From: CAYYNP01 sp964472545
GTDB taxonomy: Bacteria; Planctomycetota; Planctomycetia; Pirellulales; Thermoguttaceae
NCBI GenBank assembly: GCA_964472545.1
Contig: CAYYNP010000011.1
Coordinates: 1-64,000, forward strand
Direction of reading: 5' to 3'
Length of the DNA stretch: 64,000 bases
This document shows, piece by piece, positions 25,138 to 33,515 of the stretch. Both the position numbers and the translations under genes were made by a program. Below the pieces are notes generated by a model. The model was not told the origin of the DNA and did not search any database. It saw nothing but the letters and a program-made list of their open reading frames with translations. The stretch's first letter is position 1. The number at the start of each line of letters is the position of its first letter.

Positions 25138-25326
25138 CCGGCGGGCGTGGTAGGGCAGGGATGAGGATGATCCTACCGGCGCGAAGCTGTCCTTCCAAGA
25201 ATGCAATCTTCTTACGACACCGAGTGGACTGGCGTGGACGAGGGCATCGAATAGGTCGTCGCGTTTCTTCTCTGAGCGCGCTCGACGGTTCGGTAGTACC
25301 TCATTGCGGCTAATCTTGGCAGTTGG

Positions 25327-25420
25327 GGTGGCTGGGGCAAAGCGCAGCGGTGCCCCAGGTTGGCAGCCCTTTCGCAGCCCGTGAGTCACTGGGGCACCGC
25401 TGCGCTTTGCCCCAGCTACC
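25327..25420. repeat. Long inverted repeat, 32-bp arms
   Basis: The arms at 25327-25358 and 25389-25420 match at 31 of 32 positions around a 30-nt loop; the core reads CTGGGGCAAAGCGCAGCGG. It sits in the 307-bp gap between two convergent genes, where it could end transcription in both directions. Confidence 0.9.
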
Positions 25421-25444
25421 CACAAGATAAGCTGCAAGGCGGCA

Positions 25445-25810
25445 CTAGCCCTCACCCTCCTCCAGTTGTCGCATGTGGTCTTCGGGAGACGCGGGCCGTT
25501 TTCGCCGGCGTTTGGGTCGGACACATTCCGGGGCGAGCTTGCCGTCTTCGACGCCGTCGACCAGATCGACCTTCTTCACCATCCGGGCGATCTCTTCCTG
25601 AGTCAGCACGCCCTTGGCCATACAGGCCTCGGCGAGTGCCTGGATGAAGAGCAACGCCCGACCCAGATCGTCCTCGAGTTGACGCACGCGGTCGACGAGC
25701 TGAATCCCGGGATCGTTCGCCCGGCGGCGGCGGTATCGTTCGATCTTCTCGTCGATCGTCTCGCGGTAACGATCTCCAAAGTACTTGCTCATGGCATACC
25801 CGGTCCACAT
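25445..25810 (-). CDS. Conserved-type small protein of unknown function
   Basis: This 121-aa protein is rich in Arg, Glu and Lys. It has a central amphipathic part (VDRVRQLEDDLGRALLFIQA) and a basic tail PKRRRKRPAS. The segment GVLTQEEIARMVKKVDLVDG is a helix-turn-helix-length element, but I recognise no family. The ATG at 25810 has GGGAG just upstream; a start five codons earlier (25825) is possible. The gene is alone, convergent with the gamma-glutamyltransferase gene. It is likely cytosolic. Confidence 0.6.
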   Translation of the reverse strand: MWTGYAMSKYFGDRYRETIDEKIERYRRRRANDPGIQLVDRVRQLEDDLGRALLFIQALAEACMAKGVLTQEEIARMVKKVDLVDGVEDGKLAPECVRPKRRRKRPASPEDHMRQLEEGEG

Positions 25811-26033
25811 GGCTCTCCCTTTCATCGAAGGTTCTGCGGGATGTCCCGGTCTGGGGGCACGGGCCGCTGCGCGGCGAGCCAGCCGGCCGGCAGTCCATGC
25901 CTCCCCGATGACCTCATGATACCAATCGAGCGGATGGTACAGTAGCGCAATAGCGAAGCCCGCCGGCGGTGGCCGACGGGCTTCTGCGGTGTGGGAGGTC
26001 TGCTGCGGTGCGCCGTGGTGCCGCCGGCAGAGC

Positions 26034-26843
26034 CTAGTTCGTGCTCACCTTGTCCTCTTCGCCGGGGCTGGCCTTGCGTTGCTCGGCCAGGGTGTTGGCC
26101 ATGGTCGTCAGTTGCATGCCGGCTTGCAGTTCCATGGGCGAGAAGAAGGGGTACGAGACGCCGTTGGCGCGGTTGATCCTCTTGGCGGCCAGTTCCTCGA
26201 AGCTCATGTCGTTGTTCAAATTCCAGGCAGCAACCTGGGCCGCCCGTTGGTCGATCCGGCCGGTGCCCAACATCCGCAGCAGTTCGTGAACCGGTTCACG
26301 ATCGGTGAACTCATCGACGGGGATGATCTTGTACTTCATCGCCGGCCGGGGCTCGGGCTTGCCGTGCTCGAGGCAAACCGTGGCGACTTGCAAGCGGCCG
26401 ACCTTCTCGGGCGGGATGTTCATCATCCCCATTCCCATGCCGCCCATGCCGCCCATCATTCCTCCGCCGCCCATCATTCCCCCGCCCATGCCCTGGCCGC
26501 CACCCATACCACCACGCCGACCGCCGCCACCACCCACGCCGCCTATGGGCTGGGCCAACACGGGCACACCGGCAAACGCCTCGGGCAGTTTGATGTTCAG
26601 CGGCTTCTTCGTCTTGTTCTCGATCAGCACGCGGGCTTGCTTCGAGTCGCGGGGGATCAACTTCACGTCGATCTGGTCCTGCTCGATTGCCGAGAAGAGC
26701 TCGACCGTTTCGTGATCGGGGTTGTATTGGCCCGGTTTGGGCGGCTTGGTCGGACGGTCACCCGCCACGGCAAGCGCCGGCAACACGATCAGCACCACGG
26801 CCAACAAAAGCCCCAACGATCGCCAACGCAGAGTCATCTTCAT
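26034..26843 (-). CDS. Exported protein with Gly/Met-rich central region
   Basis: This 269-aa protein has a signal peptide (WRSLGLLLAVVLIVLPALAV, cleavage after AVAG or nearby). Residues about 100-150 are a low-complexity stretch of Gly and Met (GGMGGGQGMGGGMMGG and onward), flanked by two ordered parts. The C-terminal part contains the VQAWNLNNDMSFEEL-like segment seen in planctomycete exported proteins of unknown role. The ATG at 26843 has GGAGG upstream. Met-rich segments can bind copper, but there is no adjacent copper gene, so that is only speculation. Confidence 0.75.
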   Translation of the reverse strand: MKMTLRWRSLGLLLAVVLIVLPALAVAGDRPTKPPKPGQYNPDHETVELFSAIEQDQIDVKLIPRDSKQARVLIENKTKKPLNIKLPEAFAGVPVLAQPIGGVGGGGGRRGGMGGGQGMGGGMMGGGGMMGGMGGMGMGMMNIPPEKVGRLQVATVCLEHGKPEPRPAMKYKIIPVDEFTDREPVHELLRMLGTGRIDQRAAQVAAWNLNNDMSFEELAAKRINRANGVSYPFFSPMELQAGMQLTTMANTLAEQRKASPGEEDKVSTN

Positions 26844-27273
26844 ATTCCTCCGATAGGGAATCTCTGTCCGTGCGCAGCAGGAGCCTCCCGCCACTTCTCC
26901 ACACTCCTTCTAGAGTAACCGGCCAAGGCAAGAAAGCCAAGTAGAAAACGCCAGGGGAATGTGGGTGTGCTTCGGGGGCCTGGTTCATGCGTAATCTGGG
27001 GGGTGTCTGTGTAATACTATAGAGTGTTTTCTCGGGCACGTTTCCACGAAGACGTGCATTGCATTGTTCCGCGCGAAGAGCCGTGTTGGCTTGCCGAAAG
27101 AGACGCCTGCCGTGGGAGATAGGACAACCCCCTCTTTCGGGCTGATAGCCGTGAGGCCGCGGGCGGTGGGCATGCTATGGTTGACAAACTGCCCGGCGAA
27201 TCCTTACATTGGCGGGTTTATATGATTTGGAAATCGCCGGTTCTAGGCCCCAGGAAAAAGAGAAGGTTGCACG
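26844..27273. other. Divergent intergenic region upstream of the pyrophosphatase gene
   Basis: This 430-bp region is between divergent genes. It contains the pyrophosphatase promoter at 27181-27209. No gene is supported in it. Confidence 0.6.
27181..27209 (+). promoter_or_regulatory. Sigma-70-type promoter for the pyrophosphatase gene
   Basis: TTGACA (27181-27186), a 17-nt spacer and TTACAT (27204-27209) lie about 65 nt before the ATG at 27274. The -35 is a perfect consensus match. Confidence 0.6.
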
Positions 27274-29943
27274 ATGGAGTTCTTTCGAGTTGTATTGGAT
27301 CGCAAACCGCGCCGCGCATTGCTCGGCACGCTTGGCACACTCGTTGTGCTGCTGCTCTCGGCCAGCCCCTGCCTGGCCGCCGAGGAAGACGCCTCGACGA
27401 TGACAGATGAGTTGATGCGTTTTGGCCCCTATTGGCTGCTGGCCTTTGCGGCGTCGATCGTGGCGTTGGTATTCGCCTGGCGGTTTTTCAAGTCGGTGAT
27501 GGCAGCCGACGAGGGCAACGAGGAGATGATCGAGATCGCCGAGCACGTCCGCACCGGCGCCGACGCCTACCTCTGGCAGCAATACAAGATCGTCTTCTGC
27601 TTCTTCGTGGTGATCTTCGCACTACTTCTGTACCTGGCCTTCGGCCTGCACGTGCAGAACCCGATGGTCCCGTTCGCGTTTATTACCGGCGGGTTCTTCT
27701 CCGGCCTGGCCGGTTGGTTCGGTATGAAGACGGCCACCTGGGCCAGCAGCCGCACGGCCGCCGGGGCCGAGAAGTCGTTGAACCAAGGCTTGCAGGTCGC
27801 GTTTCGCAGCGGGGCGGTGATGGGGTTGACGGTCGTCGGCCTGGGGCTGCTGGATATTACGCTTTGGTTTGCCGCCTTGAAGTGGCTTTCGCCTGCCCTG
27901 TTCGGCATCGAATGGACGCTGGTCGAAATCACCGTCACGATGCTCTGCTTCGGTATGGGTGCCAGCAGCCAAGCGCTGTTCGCGCGTGTCGGCGGCGGCA
28001 TCTTCACCAAGGCGGCCGACGTGGGGGCCGACCTGGTCGGCAAAGTCGAAGCCGGCATTCCCGAAGACGACAAGCGTAACCCGGCCACCATCGCCGACAA
28101 CGTGGGCGACAACGTGGGCGACGTGGCCGGCATGGGAGCCGACCTCTACGAGTCATATTGCGGCTCGATCCTGGCCACCGCCGCGTTGGGCGTGGCCGCG
28201 TTTGCCGGGCCGGGGCTGATGAGCCAGGTAACCGGAGACATCAGCAACACCGAGATGCAGATGCGGGCGCTGTTCCTGCCGATGGTGATGGCCGGCGTGG
28301 GCATCGTGCTCTCGATCTTGGGAATCTACCTGGTCCGCACCGAAGAGCAGGCCGACCAGAAGACGCTGCTGAAGGCGCTGGCGCGGGGCGTAAACGTCTC
28401 GAGCCTGGCGATTATCGCCGCCGCTTTTGGCTTTACCTATATCCTCCTGCCGGACTTCATGAACGTGGCGTACAGCGTGATCGTGGGCCTGGCGGCCGGC
28501 TGGCTGATCGGCAAGTGGACCGAGTATTGCACCAGCGATGAGTTTGGTCCCACGAAGAAACTGGCCGACCAGGCGCTGACCGGGCCGGCCACGATCATCA
28601 TCATCGGGATCGCCGACGGCATGAAGAGCGTCTGGTTCCCCGTGATTGTCGTCGGTGCGGCCACCTTGCTCTCGTTCGGCTTCGCCGCCAACTGGCACTA
28701 CGGCGACGTAAACTACTTCGCCATGGGGCTCTACGGCGTGGGCATCGCCGCGGTGGGTATGCTCAGCACGCTGGGCATCACCCTGGCCACCGACGCCTAC
28801 GGCCCGATCGCCGACAACGCCGGCGGCAACGCCGAGATGGCCGGCCTGGAGCCGATCGTCCGCGAGCGGACCGATGCACTCGACTCGCTGGGCAACACTA
28901 CGGCCGCCACCGGCAAGGGATTCGCCATCGGCTCGGCCGCGCTGACGGCCCTTGCCCTGCTGGCAGCCTACGTCGAAGAAGTCCGCATGGGATTCGTCCA
29001 CTGGGGCGATTCGGCGCTGGAATCGGTCGAGCCGGGCCTCTACAAGCTCAACGACCAGTTTGTCGCGTCGGTCGTCAAGGACGAGGACGGTGAGAACGAA
29101 GTCACCGGCTATTTGGCGATGCCGTTGCAGCTTCGTGAATTGGCCGAAAAGGAACAAGACGCGATCAATGCCGCCACGGACGCAGAGGCCGAAACGCTCC
29201 GTGCCGACACGTGGGGTGCGTTGGACTTCAGCGGCGGGCCGGTTGCGGCCGGCGATCTGCTGGAACTGGGGAAGGATGGCACGCCTCAATTCGACCGCAC
29301 CGACGCCGAGTTGGTTCCGGTCACCACCGCCACGATGTTCGACTGGATGGGCTACTACCGTTGCGACTTGATGAACCCGAAAGTGCTGGTCGGTGTCTTT
29401 CTCGGGGCGATGGCCACGTTCGTCTTCTGTGCGATGACGATGAAGGCGGTGGGACGGGCGGCGTTCGGGATGGTCGAGGAGGTGCGGCGGCAGTTCCGCG
29501 AGAAGCCGGGCATCATGGACTACAAGGACAAGCCCGACTATGCCGCCCCGGTTGCCATCAGCACCAAGGCCGCCCAAAAGGAGATGATCATACCGTCATT
29601 GCTGGGGCTGCTGACGCCGATTGCCGGCGGGCTATTGCTGGGCGTGGCCGGCGTGATGGGCCTGTTGGTCGGCGCGCTCTGCTGCGGTTTCTGTGTGGCC
29701 GTCTTCATGGCCAACGCCGGCGGTTCCTGGGACAACGCCAAGAAGTACATTGAGGGCGGCGCCCACGGCGGCAAGGGCACCGACGCCCACAAGGCGGCCG
29801 TCGTCGGCGATACGGTCGGCGACCCGTTCAAAGACACCAGCGGCCCCAGCCTGAACATCCTCATCAAGCTGATGAGTATGGTCAGCGTGGTCGTGGCCGG
29901 GCTGATCGTCCGCTACAGCCTCACGGGGCTGGGGATTTTCTAG
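27274..29943 (+). CDS. hppA: Membrane-bound ion-translocating pyrophosphatase (HppA type), enlarged
   Basis: This 889-aa integral membrane pyrophosphatase couples diphosphate hydrolysis to proton (or sodium) pumping. The substrate-binding signature DVGADLVGKVEAGIPEDD (~248-265) is followed by a NVGDNVGDVAGMGADLYES block, and TDAYGPIADNAGGNAEM follows later. The GNTTAATGKGF motif (~540) has Ala and Gly at the positions that mark K+-dependent enzymes. The family is usually about 650-800 aa. Here about 120 extra residues, rich in Glu, Asp and Ala, lie between helices at roughly 565-685. The N terminus is hydrophobic and may be a first helix or a signal peptide. A clear promoter lies upstream. 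Confidence 0.95.
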   Translation: MEFFRVVLDRKPRRALLGTLGTLVVLLLSASPCLAAEEDASTMTDELMRFGPYWLLAFAASIVALVFAWRFFKSVMAADEGNEEMIEIAEHVRTGADAYLWQQYKIVFCFFVVIFALLLYLAFGLHVQNPMVPFAFITGGFFSGLAGWFGMKTATWASSRTAAGAEKSLNQGLQVAFRSGAVMGLTVVGLGLLDITLWFAALKWLSPALFGIEWTLVEITVTMLCFGMGASSQALFARVGGGIFTKAADVGADLVGKVEAGIPEDDKRNPATIADNVGDNVGDVAGMGADLYESYCGSILATAALGVAAFAGPGLMSQVTGDISNTEMQMRALFLPMVMAGVGIVLSILGIYLVRTEEQADQKTLLKALARGVNVSSLAIIAAAFGFTYILLPDFMNVAYSVIVGLAAGWLIGKWTEYCTSDEFGPTKKLADQALTGPATIIIIGIADGMKSVWFPVIVVGAATLLSFGFAANWHYGDVNYFAMGLYGVGIAAVGMLSTLGITLATDAYGPIADNAGGNAEMAGLEPIVRERTDALDSLGNTTAATGKGFAIGSAALTALALLAAYVEEVRMGFVHWGDSALESVEPGLYKLNDQFVASVVKDEDGENEVTGYLAMPLQLRELAEKEQDAINAATDAEAETLRADTWGALDFSGGPVAAGDLLELGKDGTPQFDRTDAELVPVTTATMFDWMGYYRCDLMNPKVLVGVFLGAMATFVFCAMTMKAVGRAAFGMVEEVRRQFREKPGIMDYKDKPDYAAPVAISTKAAQKEMIIPSLLGLLTPIAGGLLLGVAGVMGLLVGALCCGFCVAVFMANAGGSWDNAKKYIEGGAHGGKGTDAHKAAVVGDTVGDPFKDTSGPSLNILIKLMSMVSVVVAGLIVRYSLTGLGIF

Positions 29944-29977
29944 CGGGCCGGCGGAAACGCGTGTGCCGCTGCCAATC

Positions 29978-30007
29978 CTGGTTCCCAAACTTCAGTTTGG
30001 GAACCAG
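29978..30007. repeat. Perfect hairpin of the CCCAAAC...GTTTGGG family
   Basis: CTGGTTCCCAAACT, TC, AGTTTGGGAACCAG form 14-bp arms, 35 nt after the pyrophosphatase stop. A related hairpin is at 50058-50083. It probably acts as a 3'-end terminator or processing structure. Confidence 0.75.
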
Positions 30008-30029
30008 CGTAGGCGGCCGACGGCACGCC

Positions 30030-30099
30030 CCGTAGCCGAAGTCGCCAGACTTTGGATGGCACCACGGAAAACGCCAGATTCTGGCGAATTCGGCTACGG
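30030..30099. repeat. Nested inverted repeat between convergent genes
   Basis: The outer arms CCGTAGCCGAA and TTCGGCTACGG (11 bp) enclose an inner CGCCAGA-T-TCTGGCG hairpin (30072-30086). A partial relative with TTCTGGCGAAT and AGCTAC lies near 45531. It looks like a small dispersed palindromic element. Confidence 0.7.
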
Positions 30100-30115
30100 T
30101 TGGTAGAAATGTGAC

Positions 30116-31504
30116 CTAATACTCGTCCCCGCCCACCAACTGCTGCTCCACTTTATCCGCCTGCCAGGCCACGGCCGAGAGCACGCGGCTGACCGCCAAC
30201 GGGTCTAGCGTCTCGGCGAGTTGGTTGGCCTGGATGCAGACCACCTCGGAGCCGTCGACTTGGCGGACCGCGAACGCGCCGTGGAGCATCTTGGTGTTGT
30301 AGCGGAGCAACGTCATGGCGTTTTTCTCGGTCACCGGGCCGCAGATCGACCAGTAGTTGACCATCGAATGGCCCGACTTGTCGGTCTGGCCGAACTCGAC
30401 GCTGACGAGTTGCTTCCTTAGCGAGCCGACGGGCACCGTGATCCGCAATACTTCGCCGGCCTCTTCGATCTTGTGTCCGGCGGCCTCCGAGACCGAGCGG
30501 ACCAATGCCTTGGGGTCTTTGGCCACCGGCGCGGCCGGGGCCAATTCGCCGAAATCGGGGCCCGCCGGCCCGGCTGCGGCAGCGGCGGCTCCCGCGGCGG
30601 CTGCGGCCGGAGCGCCGGGTGGCTGCTGCGGCGCGGCGGGGGGCGCTTGTCCGCCGGGCTGCATCGACTGCTGGATCATGCCCGGCATCATCATGCCGAA
30701 TCCGGCGCCCATGCCCATGCCCATCGCGCTGCCACCCATCGCCCCGCCGCCCTGTTCGGCCAGCTTGGCCATGCTGTTGGCGGCCTGAAACTTCATGAAG
30801 GCGTCGAGATCGCCCACGGCGGCCATCGAACTGCGGGCGTCGATCTTCTCCTCGACGTCCTTCGGCGGAGTGATGGCGTTGATGAAGAAGTCGACCAGTT
30901 CCAGGCCGTATTTGCCGAACTCCTCAGCAACCTTTGCCCGGGTGCCCGCGGCCACCTCGTCGTACTTGGCCACCAGATCCAAGAGGCTGATACCCAGCGT
31001 ACCCAGCAGGTCTTGCAGCCGGGAGACGATCAGGTCCTTCAAGAAGGAGGTGACTTCGTCGGTGGTGTATTTGCCCTGAGTGCCGACCAGCGTGCTCATC
31101 AACAGCTTGGCGTCGACCACGCGGAACGAGTACTTGCCGAAACTTCGCAGCCGCACCATGCCGAACTCGCTGTCGCGGAAGGGGATCGGCTGCCGGGTGC
31201 CCCACTTCTGATCGAGGAAGGTCTGCTTGCCGATGAAGTAGACCTGGGCCTGGAAGGGCGACTTCTGCCAGGGGATGGTCAGAATCCGCGTGAGGATCGG
31301 CACGTTGGCCGTGGTCAGCGTATGGCGGCCGGCGCCGAAGGAGTCCATCGCCTTGCCGTCGCGGAAGAAGATCGCCTCCTGGTTCTCCTGCACGATCAAC
31401 TGGGCTCCGATCTTGATATCGGCCGATCCTTGCGGCGGCTCGCGGTGGACCAGCGAGTTGTTCGATTCGTCGAAATACTGGATGACTTCCAAGCGAATGG
31501 CCAT
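30116..31504 (-). CDS. SPFH/band-7 domain protein (YdjI-like) with Gly/Met- and Ala/Pro-rich linker
   Basis: This 462-aa protein starts MAIRLEVIQYFDESNNSLVH and has the SPFH fold of the virion-core/YdjI type (about 20-250): QLIVQENQEAIFFRDG, FGAGRHTLTTANVP, WGTRQPIPFRDSEF and the DFFINAITPPKDVEEKID block. A Gly/Met-rich segment and an Ala/Pro-rich linker (about 270-345) lead to a separate ~110-residue C-terminal domain I cannot name. It probably forms oligomeric scaffolds at the membrane. The ATG at 31504 has AAGGGA upstream. The coiled-coil gene at 31624-32133 precedes it in the same transcript. Confidence 0.85.
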   Translation of the reverse strand: MAIRLEVIQYFDESNNSLVHREPPQGSADIKIGAQLIVQENQEAIFFRDGKAMDSFGAGRHTLTTANVPILTRILTIPWQKSPFQAQVYFIGKQTFLDQKWGTRQPIPFRDSEFGMVRLRSFGKYSFRVVDAKLLMSTLVGTQGKYTTDEVTSFLKDLIVSRLQDLLGTLGISLLDLVAKYDEVAAGTRAKVAEEFGKYGLELVDFFINAITPPKDVEEKIDARSSMAAVGDLDAFMKFQAANSMAKLAEQGGGAMGGSAMGMGMGAGFGMMMPGMIQQSMQPGGQAPPAAPQQPPGAPAAAAAGAAAAAAGPAGPDFGELAPAAPVAKDPKALVRSVSEAAGHKIEEAGEVLRITVPVGSLRKQLVSVEFGQTDKSGHSMVNYWSICGPVTEKNAMTLLRYNTKMLHGAFAVRQVDGSEVVCIQANQLAETLDPLAVSRVLSAVAWQADKVEQQLVGGDEY

Positions 31505-31539
31505 CTTCAATCCCTTCGTGTTCGGTCGTCTTGTCGGTC

Positions 31540-31618
31540 GTAGGGTGCGTGAAACGCACCGACGCAAACCATCTGCCCAGCAAACTACTTGCCCGGCGGT
31601 GCGTTGCACGCACCCTAC
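31540..31618. repeat. Inverted repeat, 22-bp arms, inside the SPFH transcript
   Basis: GTAGGGTGCGTGAAACGCAC and its inverted partner at 31597-31618 match at 21 of 22 positions. It starts 5 nt past the coiled-coil gene's stop, so it could reduce read-through into the SPFH gene. Confidence 0.8.
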
Positions 31619-31623
31619 GAGGC

Positions 31624-32133
31624 CTACTCCAATCCCTTGAGCATGTCTTCCCGCGTGTCCCAATGCTCTTCCAGTTCCTCGGTCTGCCGCAGCAAATCGG
31701 GCACCAGCGTGGCCACTTCGTCCTGCTTCTGCGGCAGGTCTTCGACGGCCTCGGCGAGCTTCTCGACGTGCTGCATCAGCGCCGCGTCGTGTTCGTAGAC
31801 CCGATCCAGCAGGTCCTCTTTGACCTGCACCAGATCGAAGAAGCCGCTGTAGCCTTGCATGGCCCCGCGGATCCGGCCGATCAGCTTGTCGAGCCGGCCG
31901 CGAATGCGGTCGATCTGCGGCAGCAGGTCGATCTGGCCCGCCTCGGCCAGCGGTCGGGTGAGGTTATCGACCCCCCGCTTGCTCCGCTCGAGCCGATCGG
32001 CCAGCCAGTCGCGTTGCAGGTCGTCGGCTTCGCGGCGGTATTCCTTCTCCAGATACCCCCGAAAGCCGGGAATGTAGCGCAAAATGGTCTCGATCCAACC
32101 GCGGCGTTCGGTATGGTCTCTGGGCTCGATCAT
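31624..32133 (-). CDS. Coiled-coil protein of unknown function next to the SPFH gene
   Basis: This 169-aa protein is almost wholly helical, with heptad-like Leu spacing (LADRLERSKRGVDNL, IRGRLDKLIGRIRGAM, LMQHVEKLAEAVEDLPQK). The short motif RYIPGFRGYLEKEYRR near the N terminus resembles stretches found in proteins encoded beside YdjI-type SPFH genes. No signal peptide or membrane helix is seen. The ATG at 32133 has AGAGGA 7 nt upstream. A structural partner of the SPFH protein is the likeliest role. Confidence 0.7.
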   Translation of the reverse strand: MIEPRDHTERRGWIETILRYIPGFRGYLEKEYRREADDLQRDWLADRLERSKRGVDNLTRPLAEAGQIDLLPQIDRIRGRLDKLIGRIRGAMQGYSGFFDLVQVKEDLLDRVYEHDAALMQHVEKLAEAVEDLPQKQDEVATLVPDLLRQTEELEEHWDTREDMLKGLE

Positions 32134-32540
32134 GGTCGAATCCTCTGTGCAGTTTCTGGTGGAGAAAAGCCGCCCTACAGAGCAGCCCATACTATGCCAC
32201 CCATTCCGGCGGATCGAATGCGTATCTACCTTGGCCCGACCAGCCAAACGCATGATAGCCTGAGGCGGTCTGCCGCGGAAGCCGGCCGACCGAACGCTGC
32301 GGGGGAACGACAGACACCGCAGCCCCGGCGGCCGGTCCCAGTCGCCAGTTACTGTGCAGTGCTATTCGCTGCGGGCGCGGCAATCTTGCGAAGGCGCCGG
32401 AAGATGCCTTCCTGTTCCCCCTAAAGCCCCGACTTTCACGTGCCCTCCAATCCGATTCCTATTGGCACGCCCAACCCTCCCTGTTATAGTCCCCCCGCGA
32501 TTTTCCTCGCTCCTTGCACCCGCTTTCTCAAGGTCTCTCG
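32134..32540. other. Divergent intergenic region
   Basis: This 407-bp region lies between the coiled-coil gene (minus) and the HEAT lipoprotein gene (plus). It holds the promoter at 32462-32490 and no supported gene. Confidence 0.6.
32462..32490 (+). promoter_or_regulatory. Sigma-70-type promoter with extended -10
   Basis: TTGGCA (32462-32467), a 17-nt spacer ending TGT, and TATAGT (32485-32490) lie 50 nt before the ATG at 32541. Confidence 0.6.
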
Positions 32541-33242
32541 ATGGATGGAAGTCAAGTCAAACGCATCTTGGCCGTGGCGGCCTGTCTGATTCTGGTGACG
32601 TCGGGCGGATGCGCCGATTTCTTCTCGGCGCCGTCGTGGATGCCGTTCGCAAAGCGGTCGTCGCCCAGCATTCCGGGCATCACCCCGCCGGATGAGAGGA
32701 TTGCGGAATTGAAGAAGATCGCCACACGGGCCGGGTCGAAGACCCCGCAGCAGAAGCAGGAGACGGTGATTCAATTGGCCACGGCCATCCGCGGTGAAGG
32801 CGACCCGTCGATCCGTGCCGAGATCGTGCGTACGCTCGGCTTCTATCCCGGCGACGTGGCCGACGGTGTGCTTCACGCGGCCGTGGGCGATCCCAGCACC
32901 GACGTGCAGCAAGCGGCCTGCGAAGCCTGGGGACGCCGCGGCAACGGCCAGGCGGCGTTGGTCCTGCAACGGGTGGTCGAAGACGAGGAGGCCTACTCTC
33001 AGGTCCGCATTGGCGCCGCCCGGGCACTGGGACGGATCAAGGACCAGTCGGCCGTCCATGCGTTGGGCAGCGCCTTGGAAGACAGAAACCCGGCCCTGCA
33101 ATACCAGGCCGTGTTGTCGTTGCGCGAACTCACCGGCGAAGACCTCGGCAACGACGTCAATCGCTGGCGGCAATACGTTCGCGGCGAGTTGCCGGGGTCC
33201 GGGGGCTCTTCGATTGCGGGGCGCGGCCGCGGCGTGTTTTAG
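32541..33242 (+). CDS. HEAT-repeat lipoprotein
   Basis: This 233-aa protein has a lipoprotein signal (VKRILAVAACLILVTSGGC). Residues about 85-205 form HEAT-type repeats of about 32 residues (IRAEIVRTLGFYPGDVADG, VRIGAARALGRIKDQSAVHA, LQYQAVLSLRELTGEDLG). Such envelope scaffold proteins bind partner proteins; no partner is evident. The ATG at 32541 follows an AAGGT site; an upstream TTG gives no better N terminus. A promoter is visible 50 nt upstream. Confidence 0.85.
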   Translation: MDGSQVKRILAVAACLILVTSGGCADFFSAPSWMPFAKRSSPSIPGITPPDERIAELKKIATRAGSKTPQQKQETVIQLATAIRGEGDPSIRAEIVRTLGFYPGDVADGVLHAAVGDPSTDVQQAACEAWGRRGNGQAALVLQRVVEDEEAYSQVRIGAARALGRIKDQSAVHALGSALEDRNPALQYQAVLSLRELTGEDLGNDVNRWRQYVRGELPGSGGSSIAGRGRGVF

Positions 33243-33259
33243 AGTCCTGTTGAAGATGC

Positions 33260-33336
33260 GTGTGCCACTGCTTCGCAGAAGCAGTGCCGCTTCGATTCGC
33301 TACAAGAAGCACTGCTTCTGCGAAGCCGTGGCACAC
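33260..33336. repeat. Inverted repeat, 27-bp arms, GTGTGCCACTGC family
   Basis: The arms 33260-33286 and 33310-33336 match at 26 of 27 positions. Each arm is itself a small hairpin (CACTGCT...AGCAGTG). A single arm of the same family is at 52178-52204. It sits just after the HEAT lipoprotein gene. The gap 33243-33515 holds nothing else. Confidence 0.85.
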
Positions 33337-33515
33337 ACGACCAAACACAGTTGGCCCTGTTTCGTCAGGCTGCCGTTGCCCTTTCAGACAGAAGCCCTTA
33401 AGATGGGGTGGTATCGGTGGGAAAGCGCTGGCACAAATCGCATCGCAGCGGCCGGCAGCCTTCGGGGCATCTCGCCGCGAAGCACGACTCCCGACAGCAG
33501 GCCGGAACCACGGGA

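Noticed and set aside
22966..25524. 852-residue minus-strand frame opposite the gamma-glutamyltransferase gene
   Set aside because: It is the antisense shadow of a well-supported gene with family motifs on the plus strand.
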